From Deinococcus sp. KSM4-11 (lineage in GTDB: Bacteria > Deinococcota > Deinococci > Deinococcales > Deinococcaceae), in contig NZ_SSNX01000005.1 in NCBI RefSeq assembly GCF_004801415.1, positions 248,001 to 312,000 on the forward strand: a DNA stretch of 64,000 bases, given 5' to 3'. A program made the translations under genes and the position numbers. The notes beneath the pieces are model-generated. The model was given only the letters and a program-made list of their open reading frames with translations. It made no database searches and was not told the DNA's origin. Numbering within the stretch: position 1 is the first letter of the stretch; every line of letters begins with the position of its first letter. Below, piece after piece: positions 1 through 9,335 of this stretch.

Positions 1-831
1 GCCAAGGCCAGCGTGCTCCCCGCCCCGGCCGGCCAGGGCGCGCGGCTCGTAATCGACGTGCTCAAGGGCGCGACCGTGGGTTCCGTGCCGGTCACTCCGC
101 CCCGCACGCCGAGCGCCGTGACCCGCCCCGCCAGCACGTCCTCGCTGCGCCGCCCCAGGGTGGTGCTGGATGCCGGGCACGGCGGCATCGACCCCGGCAT
201 GTCCAGCGCATGGGTCGTGGAGAAGGACGTGACCCTGGACGTCGCCCTGCGCACCCGCGCCGAACTCGTGCGGCACGGGGTGGATGTCACTATGGTGCGT
301 TCCACCGACACGCAGCTCAGCACCGTCAAGCGCACGGATCTCGACGCCCGCTCGCGCCTCGCCACCTCCGGCACCGTGAGTGCGTACGTCAGCATTCACG
401 TGAACTCCGGCGGGGCGGCCGCGCAGGGCATCGAAACGTACTACTTCGGACAGCCGCTGGGAGGCAGCAACCGCAGCCTGGCCGTCGAGGAAAACGGTGG
501 CGGCAGCACCGGCGAGGAACTCACCCGGCAGGCGGCCAGCAGTGCCCAAAGCGCCCTGGGCGACATCCTCTCGCAGGCGAAACTGTCGTTCAGCCGCGAC
601 CTGGCCCGCCGCGTGCAGATCAGCCTGGTGGCCGCCACCGGCGCCGTGAACCGGGGCGTGCTCACCGACGCCTTCTATGTGATCAAGAACCCCACCACGC
701 CCGCCGTGCTGGTCGAGGTCGGCTACGGCTCCAACCCCAGCGAGGGGCAGAAACTGGCCACCGCCGCCTACCGCGACCGCCTCGCGCAGGGGCTCGCCCG
801 GGCCATCCTGGACTTCCTGCACACCGACTGA
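1..831 (+). CDS. N-acetylmuramoyl-L-alanine amidase (Amidase_3), 5' end outside window
   Basis: Zinc amidase that cleaves the amide bond between MurNAc and the stem peptide of peptidoglycan, so it should act outside the membrane in wall turnover or cell separation. The reading frame is open to base 1, so the N-terminus, where a signal peptide and AMIN-type targeting domain would normally sit, is missing; 276 residues are visible. The catalytic domain starts at VVLDAGHGGIDPG, whose His is a zinc ligand. A Glu follows in VEKDVTL, a second zinc His in SIHVNSGG, and the catalytic Glu in VLVEVGYGSNPSEG. The segment between the HVNSGG strand and the C-terminal helix is the usual AmiC-type insertion. 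Stop is TGA at 829-831. Family assignment is firm; the exact cellular role is not. Confidence 0.9.
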   Translation, partial: AKASVLPAPAGQGARLVIDVLKGATVGSVPVTPPRTPSAVTRPASTSSLRRPRVVLDAGHGGIDPGMSSAWVVEKDVTLDVALRTRAELVRHGVDVTMVRSTDTQLSTVKRTDLDARSRLATSGTVSAYVSIHVNSGGAAAQGIETYYFGQPLGGSNRSLAVEENGGGSTGEELTRQAASSAQSALGDILSQAKLSFSRDLARRVQISLVAATGAVNRGVLTDAFYVIKNPTTPAVLVEVGYGSNPSEGQKLATAAYRDRLAQGLARAILDFLHTD

Positions 832-965
832 CGGGGAGCACACCCGTCTCCAGCCGGGGGACACGTTGAGGCCGATGTGCGGGGGGATCGCACGGCCCGG
901 CGGCAGCGCACCCCGGTCCACGCTCAGCACCCTGACCAGCCCCGTTCACCCACGGGCCACCTTCG

Positions 966-3152
966 ATGTCAGACTGGGCACGACCCATGACCCTGCCCCC
1001 GTCCCAAGACCCCGGCCTCGCTGCCACCGACCTGCAGGCCATCCTCGACAGCAGTTCGGACTGCATCAAGGTGCTCGACCTGGACGCCCACCTGCTGTCC
1101 ATGAACGCCGGTGGGATGGCCGTCATGGAGATCGAGGATTTCAGCGTCTGCGAGCACGCGCTGTGGCCCACCTTCTGGGAGGGCGTCGCCCGCGAACAGG
1201 TGGAGCACGCGCTGGAGGCCGCCCGTGCCGGGCACACCACGACCTTCGAGGGCCCGGCGCAGACCTTTGCCGGGACGCCGAAGTGGTGGGAGGTGCGGGT
1301 CTCTCCGCTGCGCGATCCGGACGGCGGGATCACCCGCCTGCTGGCCATCTCACGGGACATCACCGCGCGCAAGGTGGCCGAACAGCAGTTGCAGGAGATC
1401 CAGCAGCTGCTGAGTGACCGGGCCCAGACGCTCGAAGTGCGGGTCAGTCAACAGGAACGGGCGCTGGACGCTTTCGTGCGCTTCACGACCCAGGTGGCCA
1501 GCATCACGGACCTCGAGGAACTCGCCATGGCCGCCGGCGACATCATCAAGGACGCCGTGGGGGGAGCCACCAGCGGCCTGTACCTGATTCGTGGACAGAC
1601 CGCGTTCCCGCTGGCGTTCTCCCGGAACACCCCGCCTGCCGTCCGGGTCGCCCGGCAGACGGGGGTGCCGCTCAGCATGCCCCTGGCGGCGGAGGCTGTG
1701 CAGGCGCGCCGGACGGTCTTCGCTCAGGGTGAGGACGGCCGGGTGCAGTCGGTGGGGTATGCCAGTGCCCTGAGCATCACGCCGTATTTCAGCGGTCAGC
1801 GACCGTACGCCCTGTTCGCGGCCGGAACGGGCCGGCCCGAGTGGACGGCCCAGGAACAGGCGATCATCGAATCGGTCGGGCGCGGCCTGGGCCTGGCCCT
1901 GGAGCGGGCCGAGCAGACCCGGCAACTCCAGGAGCGCACCGCCAGCCTGGACGCCTTCGTGGCCTTCACGGAAGCGGCGGGGGTCGCCGTGGACGGCCTG
2001 GTGCTGGCCCGACAGGCGGAACTGGTGCTCCGCGCCACCCTGGATCAGGTCAGCGTGGCGGTGTATGAACTCGAAGACGGCCTGTGGAAAGCCCGGATCT
2101 GGTCCGGAGACATCCAGCCGGAGGTGATCGCCGCCATCCAGCAGGGCATTCCTCAGGATGCCCCGAACTTCGCCGAGGCGGCGCAGTCCGGCACCGGGGT
2201 CTTCGTGGACGGCTGGAAGGCCGAGGATGACCTCGCACCGAGCGCCTCGAACTATGGAGCGGTGGCCATCATCCCCACACAGGGGGGGCCGACGCCACAA
2301 CTGTTCACCGTGGGCACCCTGGCAGCCCGTGCCTGGACGCCCCGCGAGCAGGCCATCATCCGGGCCGTCGGCGGCGCCCTGACCCTGGCCCTGAAACGCA
2401 CCGAGCTGGCCCGGCAACTCCTCCTCCAGCGCGACGCCCTGGATCGCCGCACCCAGGAACTGATGGCGGCCAACGAAGAACTCGAGGCCTTCACCTACTC
2501 CGCCTCACACGACCTGCGCACTCCGGTGCGGCATGTCATGGGATTCGCGGATCTGGCACGGCGCGCCCTGGATCAGCAGCAGCCCGAGAAGGTCGTACGC
2601 AGCCTGGGCATCATCCAGCAGGGAGCCGCGCGCATGGAGCAGCTCATCGACGGCATGCTGATGCTGTCCCGTGCCGGCCGGCAGGACTACCACCCCCGGA
2701 TGGTCGCTCTGGAACCGCTGCTCACGCAGGCCCAGCGGGACGCCGAGCTGGACTTCCCGGCGCAGACCATCGAGGTGACCCTGCCCACGCCGGTCATGGT
2801 GTGGGGCGACGCGACCCTGCTCCAGCAGGTGATGACCAACCTGATCAACAACGCGGTGAAGTACTCCAGCGGGCGGGACGTCTCGGAGGTCACGGTGCAC
2901 GTCAGCGACACCGACGCGGAATGGGTGATCACCGTTCAGGACAATGGCGTGGGATTCGATCCGCGCTACGCCGGGAAGCTCTTCGGGATCTTCCAGCGGC
3001 TGCACACCCACGACGCCTTTCCGGGCATCGGGGTGGGACTGGCGACCGTACGGCGGATCGTGCTCAAGCACGGCGGCCGGGTCTTCGCCGACAGCGTGGA
3101 TGGCCAGGGAGCCACGTTCGGCGTGGCCCTGCCCAAACCGCCGGAAGCGTGA
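966..3152 (+). CDS. PAS-GAF-GAF sensor histidine kinase
   Basis: Soluble sensor histidine kinase of 728 residues with no membrane segment, so it senses a cytoplasmic or diffusible signal. Visible order: PAS domain about 20-140 (ends ISRDITARK), first GAF about 175-315, second GAF about 325-475, a coiled-coil linker, then HisKA with phospho-acceptor His515 in SASHDLRTPV. The HATPase domain has the N box NLINNAVKYSS, G1 box DNGVGFD and G2 box GIGVGLATVRRIVLKHGG. The DHp/HATPase region resembles bacteriophytochrome kinases, but neither GAF shows the conserved chromophore-pocket motifs I would expect, so light sensing is not claimed. Start ATG 966; ATG 987 (MTLPPSQ) is an equally good choice. No response regulator is adjacent; the nearest is at 54097-54540. 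Confidence 0.88.
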   Translation: MSDWARPMTLPPSQDPGLAATDLQAILDSSSDCIKVLDLDAHLLSMNAGGMAVMEIEDFSVCEHALWPTFWEGVAREQVEHALEAARAGHTTTFEGPAQTFAGTPKWWEVRVSPLRDPDGGITRLLAISRDITARKVAEQQLQEIQQLLSDRAQTLEVRVSQQERALDAFVRFTTQVASITDLEELAMAAGDIIKDAVGGATSGLYLIRGQTAFPLAFSRNTPPAVRVARQTGVPLSMPLAAEAVQARRTVFAQGEDGRVQSVGYASALSITPYFSGQRPYALFAAGTGRPEWTAQEQAIIESVGRGLGLALERAEQTRQLQERTASLDAFVAFTEAAGVAVDGLVLARQAELVLRATLDQVSVAVYELEDGLWKARIWSGDIQPEVIAAIQQGIPQDAPNFAEAAQSGTGVFVDGWKAEDDLAPSASNYGAVAIIPTQGGPTPQLFTVGTLAARAWTPREQAIIRAVGGALTLALKRTELARQLLLQRDALDRRTQELMAANEELEAFTYSASHDLRTPVRHVMGFADLARRALDQQQPEKVVRSLGIIQQGAARMEQLIDGMLMLSRAGRQDYHPRMVALEPLLTQAQRDAELDFPAQTIEVTLPTPVMVWGDATLLQQVMTNLINNAVKYSSGRDVSEVTVHVSDTDAEWVITVQDNGVGFDPRYAGKLFGIFQRLHTHDAFPGIGVGLATVRRIVLKHGGRVFADSVDGQGATFGVALPKPPEA

Positions 3153-3189
3153 CGAACTCGGGACACTGAACGTCCGGCGGCTGTGGTGC

Positions 3190-3215
3190 AAAAAATACCC
3201 CGTCTGGGACGGGGT
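3190..3215 (-). terminator. Rho-independent terminator of tRNA-Lys
   Basis: On the minus strand, an 8-bp stem (ACCCCGTC/GACGGGGT, 3197-3204 and 3208-3215) with a 3-base loop is followed by A and six T residues, 5 bases after the tRNA 3' end. It also lies after the plus-strand kinase gene, but there is no T run in that direction. Confidence 0.9.
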
Positions 3216-3220
3216 CTATC

Positions 3221-3296
<76 letters not shown>

Positions 3297-3333
3297 GGTC
3301 TGCTGGGGCGCCGGCGGTGACCGGGCGGAGTGG

Positions 3334-3363
3334 AGTATAGGCAGGGCCCGGCGGCACTGTCAA
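3334..3363 (-). promoter_or_regulatory. sigma-70-type promoter of tRNA-Lys
   Basis: Minus strand: TTGACA (3358-3363), 18-base spacer, TATACT (3334-3339), 37 bases before the mature tRNA 5' end. It is close to consensus, as expected for a stable RNA gene. Confidence 0.85.
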
Positions 3364-3385
3364 GCGCGGGCCCTCCCAGCGGTCG

Positions 3386-3970
3386 TCAGTCGGGCAGGGC
3401 GGCGTTCAGCGCGGCGGCGGCCACGCCCAGGCCCAGTCCGTACGCGAGGTGAGCGCCCAGCCGGTTGGCATGCGTGCGGAGCTCGGCGCCGCGAGGGCCG
3501 TCCTGGAGGCCCAGCAGGGGGGTGATGGTTTCATCCAGCACCAGCCACAGCCCAGTGCCGAACAGCAGGCCGGTCAGCGGCCCCTGCCGGCGTGCGGCGA
3601 GCGCGCCATAGGCGGCGCCGCCTACAACTCCGGTGCCCCAGTGCACGGCCTCGCTTAGCGCGGTGCGGGTGCCCTTCTGCGGCATCTGGTGGTTGATGAG
3701 CTGGTAGAGGTGGCGGCCGAGGGCGGCGGTGGAACTCTCGCCGGGCACATGCTCCTGACCCAGTGGGCTGATCACATCCTGGTCGGGCTTGGGCGGTGCG
3801 GATGCTTCCTGCCCGCCCGTGATCAGTGGAGCGATGCGGGTCGACCACTGGCCCATCAGGAGGGTGCCGGCGGTTCCGGCCAGCAGGCCGATCACAGCGT
3901 CGCGGTAGGCGGGCGAGGACACGGGCTCGGGGTGCAGCAGGGCGCGGGCAGCGGACAGCAGGGAGGGCAT
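3386..3970 (-). CDS. hypothetical membrane protein
   Basis: Protein of 194 residues that I do not recognise with confidence. Hydrophobic segments lie around residues 25-45 (VIGLLAGTAGTLLMGQW), 110-125, 130-148 (GLLFGTGLWLVLDETI) and near the C-terminus, giving about four membrane helices. A Pro/Glu-rich hydrophilic stretch sits between the first and second. The overall pattern recalls YagU/DUF1440-type inner-membrane proteins, but this is only a resemblance. The start ATG at 3970 has TAGGGT five bases upstream, which fits a leaderless mRNA. It is transcribed in the same direction as folC, which ends 34 bases upstream, so the two may be cotranscribed. Confidence 0.7.
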   Translation of the reverse strand: MPSLLSAARALLHPEPVSSPAYRDAVIGLLAGTAGTLLMGQWSTRIAPLITGGQEASAPPKPDQDVISPLGQEHVPGESSTAALGRHLYQLINHQMPQKGTRTALSEAVHWGTGVVGGAAYGALAARRQGPLTGLLFGTGLWLVLDETITPLLGLQDGPRGAELRTHANRLGAHLAYGLGLGVAAAALNAALPD

Positions 3971-4004
3971 ACCTCACCCTAGGCCAGGGCACGGCGGAAC
4001 AGCA

Positions 4005-5195
4005 TTACGAGTCGCTTGACCTGCGGCTCAGCTCGGCGCGTACCGTGCCCGCCAGATACAGGCTCCCCGCGACCAGCAACGTGCCTCCCGCCGGGGTGAG
4101 GGCCAGCGCACGGGCCAGGGCGGCCCTGGGTTCAGGCACGGCCTCGCCACCGAACGTGGCCGCCAGATCGGCGGGCGGGGTAGCCAGATCGCCGGGCGAC
4201 GTGTAGACGCGCACGGGCGCCAGGGTCAGCAGGGGGGCCAGGGTCGCGGCCGTGTCCTTGCGGGCCAGGTTTCCGAACAGCAGCACGTCCGCGCGGGGCA
4301 CGGCGGCGGCCAGGGCGCGGGTGGCGTGTGGGTTGTGCGCGCCGTCCACCAGCACGGTGCGGCCGCTCACCGTGAAGCGTTCCAGTCGGGCGGGGTGGGT
4401 GGCCAACAGCGCGCCATCTACCCCGCCCGCGTACCCCAGCGTCCGGAGGGTCGCCACGGCCAGCGCGGCATTCTGGAGCTGGTGCGGCCCAACCAGGGCG
4501 GGCGGCCGGGGCAAGCTGAAGAGTTCCGGATGCGTGTCAGGGGTGAACAGGGGAGCCCCGGCCGCCGTGGCGACGTCGCGGATGACCTCCAGCGCGCGGC
4601 CCGTGGCGGTGGTCAGCAGGGGGACGCCCGCGCGCGCTGCTCCAGCCTTGTCCCGTGCGATGGCTTCCACCGTGGTTCCCAGCACCCCCATGTGATCCAG
4701 ATCCACGTTCGTGATTGCCACGGCCGCCACGTTCGTCAGGGCCTGCGTGGCGTCGCTCAGGCCACCCACGCCCGCCTCCATCACCGCGATCTCGACCCGG
4801 TTCTCCGCGAAGGCCGAGCAGGCCAGGGCCAGCGTGAGGTCGAAGAACGCCGCGTCCGGCACGTGTGCCTGCGCCCAGGTGATGAAGGCCGCCGTCCGGG
4901 AGGCGTCCAGATTCACGCCCTGGAGGCGGATGCGCTCCTCGTACTCGTGCAGGTGCGGGCTGGTGAAGCGTCCGGTACGCAGGCCGGCGGCGATCAGTCC
5001 GGCCTCCAGCATGGCGCAGGTGCTGCCCTTGCCGTTCGTGCCGATCACGCGGACACTCCGGAACGCCGCGTCTGGCCGACCGAGCGTGTCGAGCAGCGCC
5101 CGCGCGCCTGCCGGCCCCCGCTCCCGCCCGGAGCGCGTGCGGGCATACAGCCAGCCGTAATCGGGAGAAGAGGAGGGTACGGGCGCGTCCGTCAC
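4005..5195 (-). CDS. folC: bifunctional folylpolyglutamate synthase / dihydrofolate synthase
   Basis: ATP-dependent ligase of the Mur-ligase superfamily that joins glutamate to dihydropteroate and extends the polyglutamate tail of folates in the cytoplasm. The protein has 396 residues, slightly short of the usual 420-440. The P loop is IGTNGKGSTC (51-60), followed by the omega-loop region TSPHLHEYEERI. The Mur-ligase centre includes EAGVGGLSDATQ, and the glutamate-ligase domain contains VLVDGAHNPHA. GTG 5195 is chosen because TAGCGT (5202-5207) lies six bases upstream, the leaderless arrangement seen for many genes here. It is divergent from purE, and both pathways feed one-carbon and purine synthesis. 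Assignment is firm. Confidence 0.95.
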   Translation of the reverse strand: MTDAPVPSSSPDYGWLYARTRSGRERGPAGARALLDTLGRPDAAFRSVRVIGTNGKGSTCAMLEAGLIAAGLRTGRFTSPHLHEYEERIRLQGVNLDASRTAAFITWAQAHVPDAAFFDLTLALACSAFAENRVEIAVMEAGVGGLSDATQALTNVAAVAITNVDLDHMGVLGTTVEAIARDKAGAARAGVPLLTTATGRALEVIRDVATAAGAPLFTPDTHPELFSLPRPPALVGPHQLQNAALAVATLRTLGYAGGVDGALLATHPARLERFTVSGRTVLVDGAHNPHATRALAAAVPRADVLLFGNLARKDTAATLAPLLTLAPVRVYTSPGDLATPPADLAATFGGEAVPEPRAALARALALTPAGGTLLVAGSLYLAGTVRAELSRRSSDS

Positions 5196-5262
5196 GCGCC
5201 AACGCTAGCGCGTCCAGAGGGGCCTGGGATGACCTGCGGCCGGGCCGGGTAGCATGCAGCCC

Positions 5263-5799
5263 GTGACGACCGACGCCTCCACCGGTTCCGCCTCGCCCCG
5301 TGTGGGCGTGGTGATGGGCAGCCGCAGCGACTTCGAGACCATGCAGGGCGCCCTTGACCTCCTGCGCGACCTGGGTATCGCCTACGAGGTGAGGGTGCTG
5401 TCCGCCCACCGTACGCCGGGCCTGCTCGCCACCTACGGCGCGCGGGCCGAGCGGCTGAACTTCGCGTGCCTCATCGCAGGAGCGGGGGGCGCGGCGCACC
5501 TGCCGGGCATGCTGGCGGCGTTCACGCGTGTGCCAGTGCTGGGCGTGCCGGTGCAGTCCCGCGCCCTGAGCGGCCAGGACAGCCTGCTGAGCATCGTGCA
5601 GATGCCCGCCGGGATTCCGGTGGCCACCTTCGCCATCGGTGTGGCCGGTGCGAAGAACGCTGCCCTGTTCGCCGCCGCTATCCTCGCCACCACCGATTCC
5701 AGCGTCCGAGCGGCCCTTGACACCTTCCGGCAGCGCCAAACACAGGCCGTGCTGGACGAGCCCCACTTCGACGGCCACCCGCAGGCGGGGACCGAATGA
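5263..5799 (+). CDS. purE: N5-carboxyaminoimidazole ribonucleotide mutase
   Basis: Class I PurE, which converts N5-CAIR made by PurK into CAIR in de novo purine synthesis. It shows the typical [12 protein letters not shown] phosphate-binding motif, the SAHRTPG loop carrying the catalytic His, and [11 protein letters not shown] plus GVPVQS. Length is 178 residues from GTG 5263. I prefer that start over ATG 5254 because TAGCAT (5250-5255) is seven bases before GTG 5263 and overlaps the ATG, so an mRNA beginning at the GTG could not contain the ATG. The stop overlaps purK by four bases (ATGA), so translation is coupled. Confidence 0.95.
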   Translation: MTTDASTGSASPRVGVVMGSRSDFETMQGALDLLRDLGIAYEVRVLSAHRTPGLLATYGARAERLNFACLIAGAGGAAHLPGMLAAFTRVPVLGVPVQSRALSGQDSLLSIVQMPAGIPVATFAIGVAGAKNAALFAAAILATTDSSVRAALDTFRQRQTQAVLDEPHFDGHPQAGTE

Positions 5800-6938
5800 C
5801 CCCCTCCAGTCCCGGTTTCCTGCCCTCAGCGCACCTCGGCATCCTGGGGGGCGGGCAGCTCGCGCAGATGCTCGCGCTGGCCGCCCAGCCGCTGGGCGTG
5901 CGTGTGACCGTGCTGGAACCCGACGCCCAGGCCCCGGCCCGGCTGTGTGCCGACCATCTCCACGCGCCGTACACGGACGCCGCCGGTCTAGACACCCTGG
6001 CCACCTGCGACGCCGTGACGCTGGAGTTCGAGAACGTGCCCGTGGCGGCCCTGGACGCCCTGCGTGGCCGCGTCCCGGTCCGTCCGGGCGCGTCTCTCCT
6101 GGCCCGCAGCAAGCACCGTGCCCGCGAGAAAGAAGCCCTGCGTGCGGCCGGAGCGCAGACGGCGCCCTTCGTGACCATCGAGCAGGAGACCGACCTGGAC
6201 GGCGCGCTGGAACGCGTGGGCGGCCTGGGCATTCTGAAGACCAGTGAACTCGGGTACGACGGCAAGGGCCAGGCCCGCGTGACCTCGGACGCCGAACTGC
6301 GGGAGGCGTGGCGGGCCATGACGTCCGTGCCCTGCGTGCTGGAGGGTCTGGTGGCCTTCGAGCGGGAGGTCAGCCTGGGGGTGGCCCGCACGCCCGGCGG
6401 CCAAGTGGCGTTCGGGCCGCTGGTAGAGAACGTGCACAGAGGCGGCATCCTGCGCACCAGCGTCTTTCCGGCGGACGTGCCGGCCGGAGTGGAGCGCGCG
6501 GCCCGCGAGCAGGCCCGCGCCGTGGCCGATGCCTGGGCGCTGGAGGGCCTGATGACGCTGGAGTTCTTCCAGCTTCCCGGCGGTACGCTGCTGGTGAACG
6601 AGGTCGCGCCGCGCGTCCACAACAGCGGGCACCTCACGCAGGACGGCGGCGGGGTCAGTCAGTTCGAGGCGCAGGTGCGCGCCGTGCTGGCCTGGCCGCT
6701 GACCGACTGGCGGCCCCTGCACCCCAGCGCGATGGTGAACGTGGTCGGCGTGGCCGGGCCGGACGGGAGCGCGCTGGAGCCCGACTGGTCGGGCATCGAT
6801 GCGCTGGAGGGGACCCGCGTCCACCTGTACCACAAGGCGTGGCGGGCGGGGCGCAAGCTCGGGCATGTCAACCTCGTCGCGCCGGAGATGGCCACGCTGC
6901 GCGCCCGGCTCGCGCAGCTTGAGGCGCTGATTCCCTGA
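5796..6938 (+). CDS. purK: 5-(carboxyamino)imidazole ribonucleotide synthase
   Basis: ATP-grasp enzyme that carboxylates AIR with bicarbonate and ATP to N5-CAIR, the substrate of PurE encoded immediately upstream. It is 380 residues long, normal for PurK. An N-terminal Rossmann segment ([14 protein letters not shown]) is followed by the ATP-grasp core: [12 protein letters not shown], then [17 protein letters not shown], then the metal-binding [12 protein letters not shown]. The ATGA overlap with purE gives a two-gene operon. Assignment is firm. Confidence 0.95.
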   Translation: MTPSSPGFLPSAHLGILGGGQLAQMLALAAQPLGVRVTVLEPDAQAPARLCADHLHAPYTDAAGLDTLATCDAVTLEFENVPVAALDALRGRVPVRPGASLLARSKHRAREKEALRAAGAQTAPFVTIEQETDLDGALERVGGLGILKTSELGYDGKGQARVTSDAELREAWRAMTSVPCVLEGLVAFEREVSLGVARTPGGQVAFGPLVENVHRGGILRTSVFPADVPAGVERAAREQARAVADAWALEGLMTLEFFQLPGGTLLVNEVAPRVHNSGHLTQDGGGVSQFEAQVRAVLAWPLTDWRPLHPSAMVNVVGVAGPDGSALEPDWSGIDALEGTRVHLYHKAWRAGRKLGHVNLVAPEMATLRARLAQLEALIP

Positions 6939-7045
6939 TCGGGGCGGGTGGTGCCCCCGGAGCGTCAACGCCGCCGCAAGTGCCCGTAAGGAGCGGCCCA
7001 ACCTGCGCTCACGGCCCAGCAGGCGCGCGCCCCTAGCCTGAACGG

Positions 7046-8200
7046 GTGAAGCGTCTCCTGCTGTCCCTCCTGACCTGCTCGCTGGTGAGCGCCGCGCATG
7101 GCCAGGCTCCCTTCAAACTCATCCTGACGGCCAGCGAACACAAGATCCAGAAGGGCGAGGTCACCACTGCGACCATCGTCAAATCGTGGGTGCTGCCCGC
7201 AGCGGGGATCAGGGTTAGCCGGAAGTTCGGCAAGGTCAGTTCCACCCTGACGCCCGTGCTGGCGCAGATCGCGAAGGCTGTCAATGCCCGTAGGCCCCTT
7301 CCCGCCACCTTCAGGAACGTCGGCGGGGCGTGGGTCGCCACCGAACAGACCGGCTGGATCTTCGACCGGGACGGCACCAAGGCGAACCTCTTGAAGGCCC
7401 TCGCAGGGGGCAGGGGCAGCGCGCCGGTCGCGTACAAGCGCGTCGAGCCCCGGCGCCGCGTGACCGTGCTCGCGCAGCGCGGCGTGCGGTGGCACGTCTC
7501 GACTGGAACCAGCTCCTACCGGGGCAGTCCGGACTTCCGCGTGAAGAACGTCCTGGTCGGTGCGGGCAAGCTCGACAACTTCTTCATCGCGCCCGGCCAC
7601 GAGTTCAACTTCAACCGGGAGGTCGGGCAGATCGACGCCAGCACCGGCTTCGTGAAGGGCTTTGTGATCAGCGGCGGCACGCTCGCGAAAGAGGACGGCG
7701 GCGGCATCTGCCAGGTCAGCACGACCATCTTCCGGGCGCTGTACGGCGCGGGCCTGCCCATCGTGGAGCGCCACGAGCACAGCCACCGCGTGGAGTACTA
7801 CGACCCCGTGGGCTTCGAGGCGACCGTGTACGCCCCGTACAAGAACCTGCGCATGAAGAACGACACCGGCCAGTACCTGTTCGTTCAGGCCGCGTGGGAT
7901 ACCAGGGCCCGGACCCTGCGCTTCGACGTGTTCGGCGCGAATACCGGCCGCAAGGTGAGTGTCGGTCGGCCGGTCGTCACGGCCTTCGAGGCGCCTGCCC
8001 GCCCCACTTACACGCCGGACGTCCGCGTGGCCACCGGGGGCCGCCGCCTGCTCGACACGCCCATGCAGGGTATGACCAGCGTCATCACCCGCACCATCAG
8101 GATGGGGGGGAAAGTCGTGGGCACCGACACGCTGAAAAGCACGTACAACCCGTGGGGAGCGGTGTACGGCGTGCCCCCTGGAGACCGTCGCCTGAACTGA
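7046..8200 (+). CDS. VanW family secreted protein
   Basis: 384 residues with an N-terminal signal peptide (KRLLLSLLTCSLVSAAHGQ). The C-terminal half is a VanW domain, recognised by FNREVGQID, the block DGGGICQVSTTIFRA and RHEHSHRVEYY. An N-terminal region of about 170 residues may correspond to the peptidoglycan-binding-like domain often joined to VanW, but I cannot confirm it. VanW proteins were first noted in vancomycin-resistance clusters; their biochemical function is unknown and a wall-associated role is inferred. GTG 7046 follows TAGCCT (7034-7039) by six bases, which supports this start. It is transcribed alone after purK. Confidence 0.88.
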   Translation: MKRLLLSLLTCSLVSAAHGQAPFKLILTASEHKIQKGEVTTATIVKSWVLPAAGIRVSRKFGKVSSTLTPVLAQIAKAVNARRPLPATFRNVGGAWVATEQTGWIFDRDGTKANLLKALAGGRGSAPVAYKRVEPRRRVTVLAQRGVRWHVSTGTSSYRGSPDFRVKNVLVGAGKLDNFFIAPGHEFNFNREVGQIDASTGFVKGFVISGGTLAKEDGGGICQVSTTIFRALYGAGLPIVERHEHSHRVEYYDPVGFEATVYAPYKNLRMKNDTGQYLFVQAAWDTRARTLRFDVFGANTGRKVSVGRPVVTAFEAPARPTYTPDVRVATGGRRLLDTPMQGMTSVITRTIRMGGKVVGTDTLKSTYNPWGAVYGVPPGDRRLN

Positions 8201-8246
8201 GGGCGCCGACGCTCCTCGTCTGGGCCAGGTGGCGGATGTGGCCCAC

Positions 8247-9308
8247 ATGCTGGAACGACATCATGCGGCCATGAGCGTTCCGGACTCCGCCTTCCAGTCC
8301 CGCGCGGTGCGCGCCCTGACCCTCCTGCATGAGGACGCCCTCCGGGATTTTCTGCCGGTGTGGAGGGCGGCGAGGGAGGCCAACGTCGCCCTGCCGGAGA
8401 CGACCGACGAACCGTACCGTTCGCTGGAGCATCTGCTGGTGCATGTCCTGGAGTGTGCCGGGTGGTACCTCACCAGCCTGGCCGAGCACCTGACGCTGCC
8501 TAGGCCTGCGCTTCCACCCCTGCCGGAGCCCGCTCAGGCCGCCGGAAACGCAGAAATGTATGTCGACGCCCTCCTGCCTGTCTGGCGGCGCACGCTTCAG
8601 TCCGTGCGGAACGCCGATCTGGAACCCGAGGTGACCCTTCCGGGCCTGCCCTCCTGGCTGGGTGCCCTGCTGGAACACGCGGCCATGCACCCCCAGCGGC
8701 ACGCCTTCCAGCTGCGCGAGCTGATCCGCGCTCAGGCCCCACCACACCCCAGGCCCGCGCCCCACCTGCCCACGGAGTTCCGTACCGCGCGCCTGCTGCT
8801 GCGCGCTCCCCGACCGGACGACGCGCAGGCGCAGGTGGACGCCGTGAACGCCAGCCTGCCGGAACTGCGCCGCTGGATGGTCTGGGCGCAGGAACCGCAG
8901 ACGCTGGAGGGTGCGCGGGAGAACCTCGCGCAGGCGGCTGAGGCGTACGCGCGGCGTGAGAATCTGCGGCTGCTGGTGTGGAACGCCGCCGGCACGGAAC
9001 TGCTGGGTTCCACCGGCTACCACTCGCTGGACTGGCGCGTGCCCAAAGGGGAGATCGGGTACTGGATCGCCACGGCGCACACTGGGCACGGCTACGCCCA
9101 GGAGGTCGCGGAATTCCTGACCAACTATGCCCTGACCGACCTGGGCTTCCGGCGCGTCGAGATCCGCTGCGACGCACGGAACGCGCGCAGCGCCCGTATT
9201 CCCCGCGCGCTCGACTACACCCTGGATGCCCGCCTCGTGAACGACGACGTGGCTGCCGACGAGCCCGCACGTCTGCGCGACACGCTGATCTTCAGCCGGA
9301 CACGCTGA
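8247..9308 (+). CDS. DinB-like / GNAT (RimJ-RimL type) fusion protein
   Basis: Two domains in one chain of 353 residues. Residues about 20-165 form a DinB/YfiT-like four-helix bundle with candidate metal ligands His66 (LLVHVLE), His144 and His148 (LLEHAAMH). After a Pro-rich linker (about 165-175) comes a RimJ/RimL-type N-acetyltransferase with [34 protein letters not shown] for acetyl-CoA binding, and [15 protein letters not shown]. DinB-fold proteins often act as thiol-dependent transferases or have unknown roles; RimJ/L-type GNATs acetylate N-terminal or small-molecule amines. The start is uncertain: GTG 8229, GTG 8238, ATG 8247 and ATG 8271 are all in frame and none has a clear ribosome-binding site. 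The substrate is unknown. Confidence 0.82.
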   Translation: MLERHHAAMSVPDSAFQSRAVRALTLLHEDALRDFLPVWRAAREANVALPETTDEPYRSLEHLLVHVLECAGWYLTSLAEHLTLPRPALPPLPEPAQAAGNAEMYVDALLPVWRRTLQSVRNADLEPEVTLPGLPSWLGALLEHAAMHPQRHAFQLRELIRAQAPPHPRPAPHLPTEFRTARLLLRAPRPDDAQAQVDAVNASLPELRRWMVWAQEPQTLEGARENLAQAAEAYARRENLRLLVWNAAGTELLGSTGYHSLDWRVPKGEIGYWIATAHTGHGYAQEVAEFLTNYALTDLGFRRVEIRCDARNARSARIPRALDYTLDARLVNDDVAADEPARLRDTLIFSRTR

Positions 9309-9335
9309 GCCCCAGCGAGCCGCATGTCCCGGCCT

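Noticed and set aside
830..848. GACGGG/CCCGTC hairpin after the amidase gene as terminator
   Set aside because: Only a 6-bp stem with no T tract; not strong enough to list.
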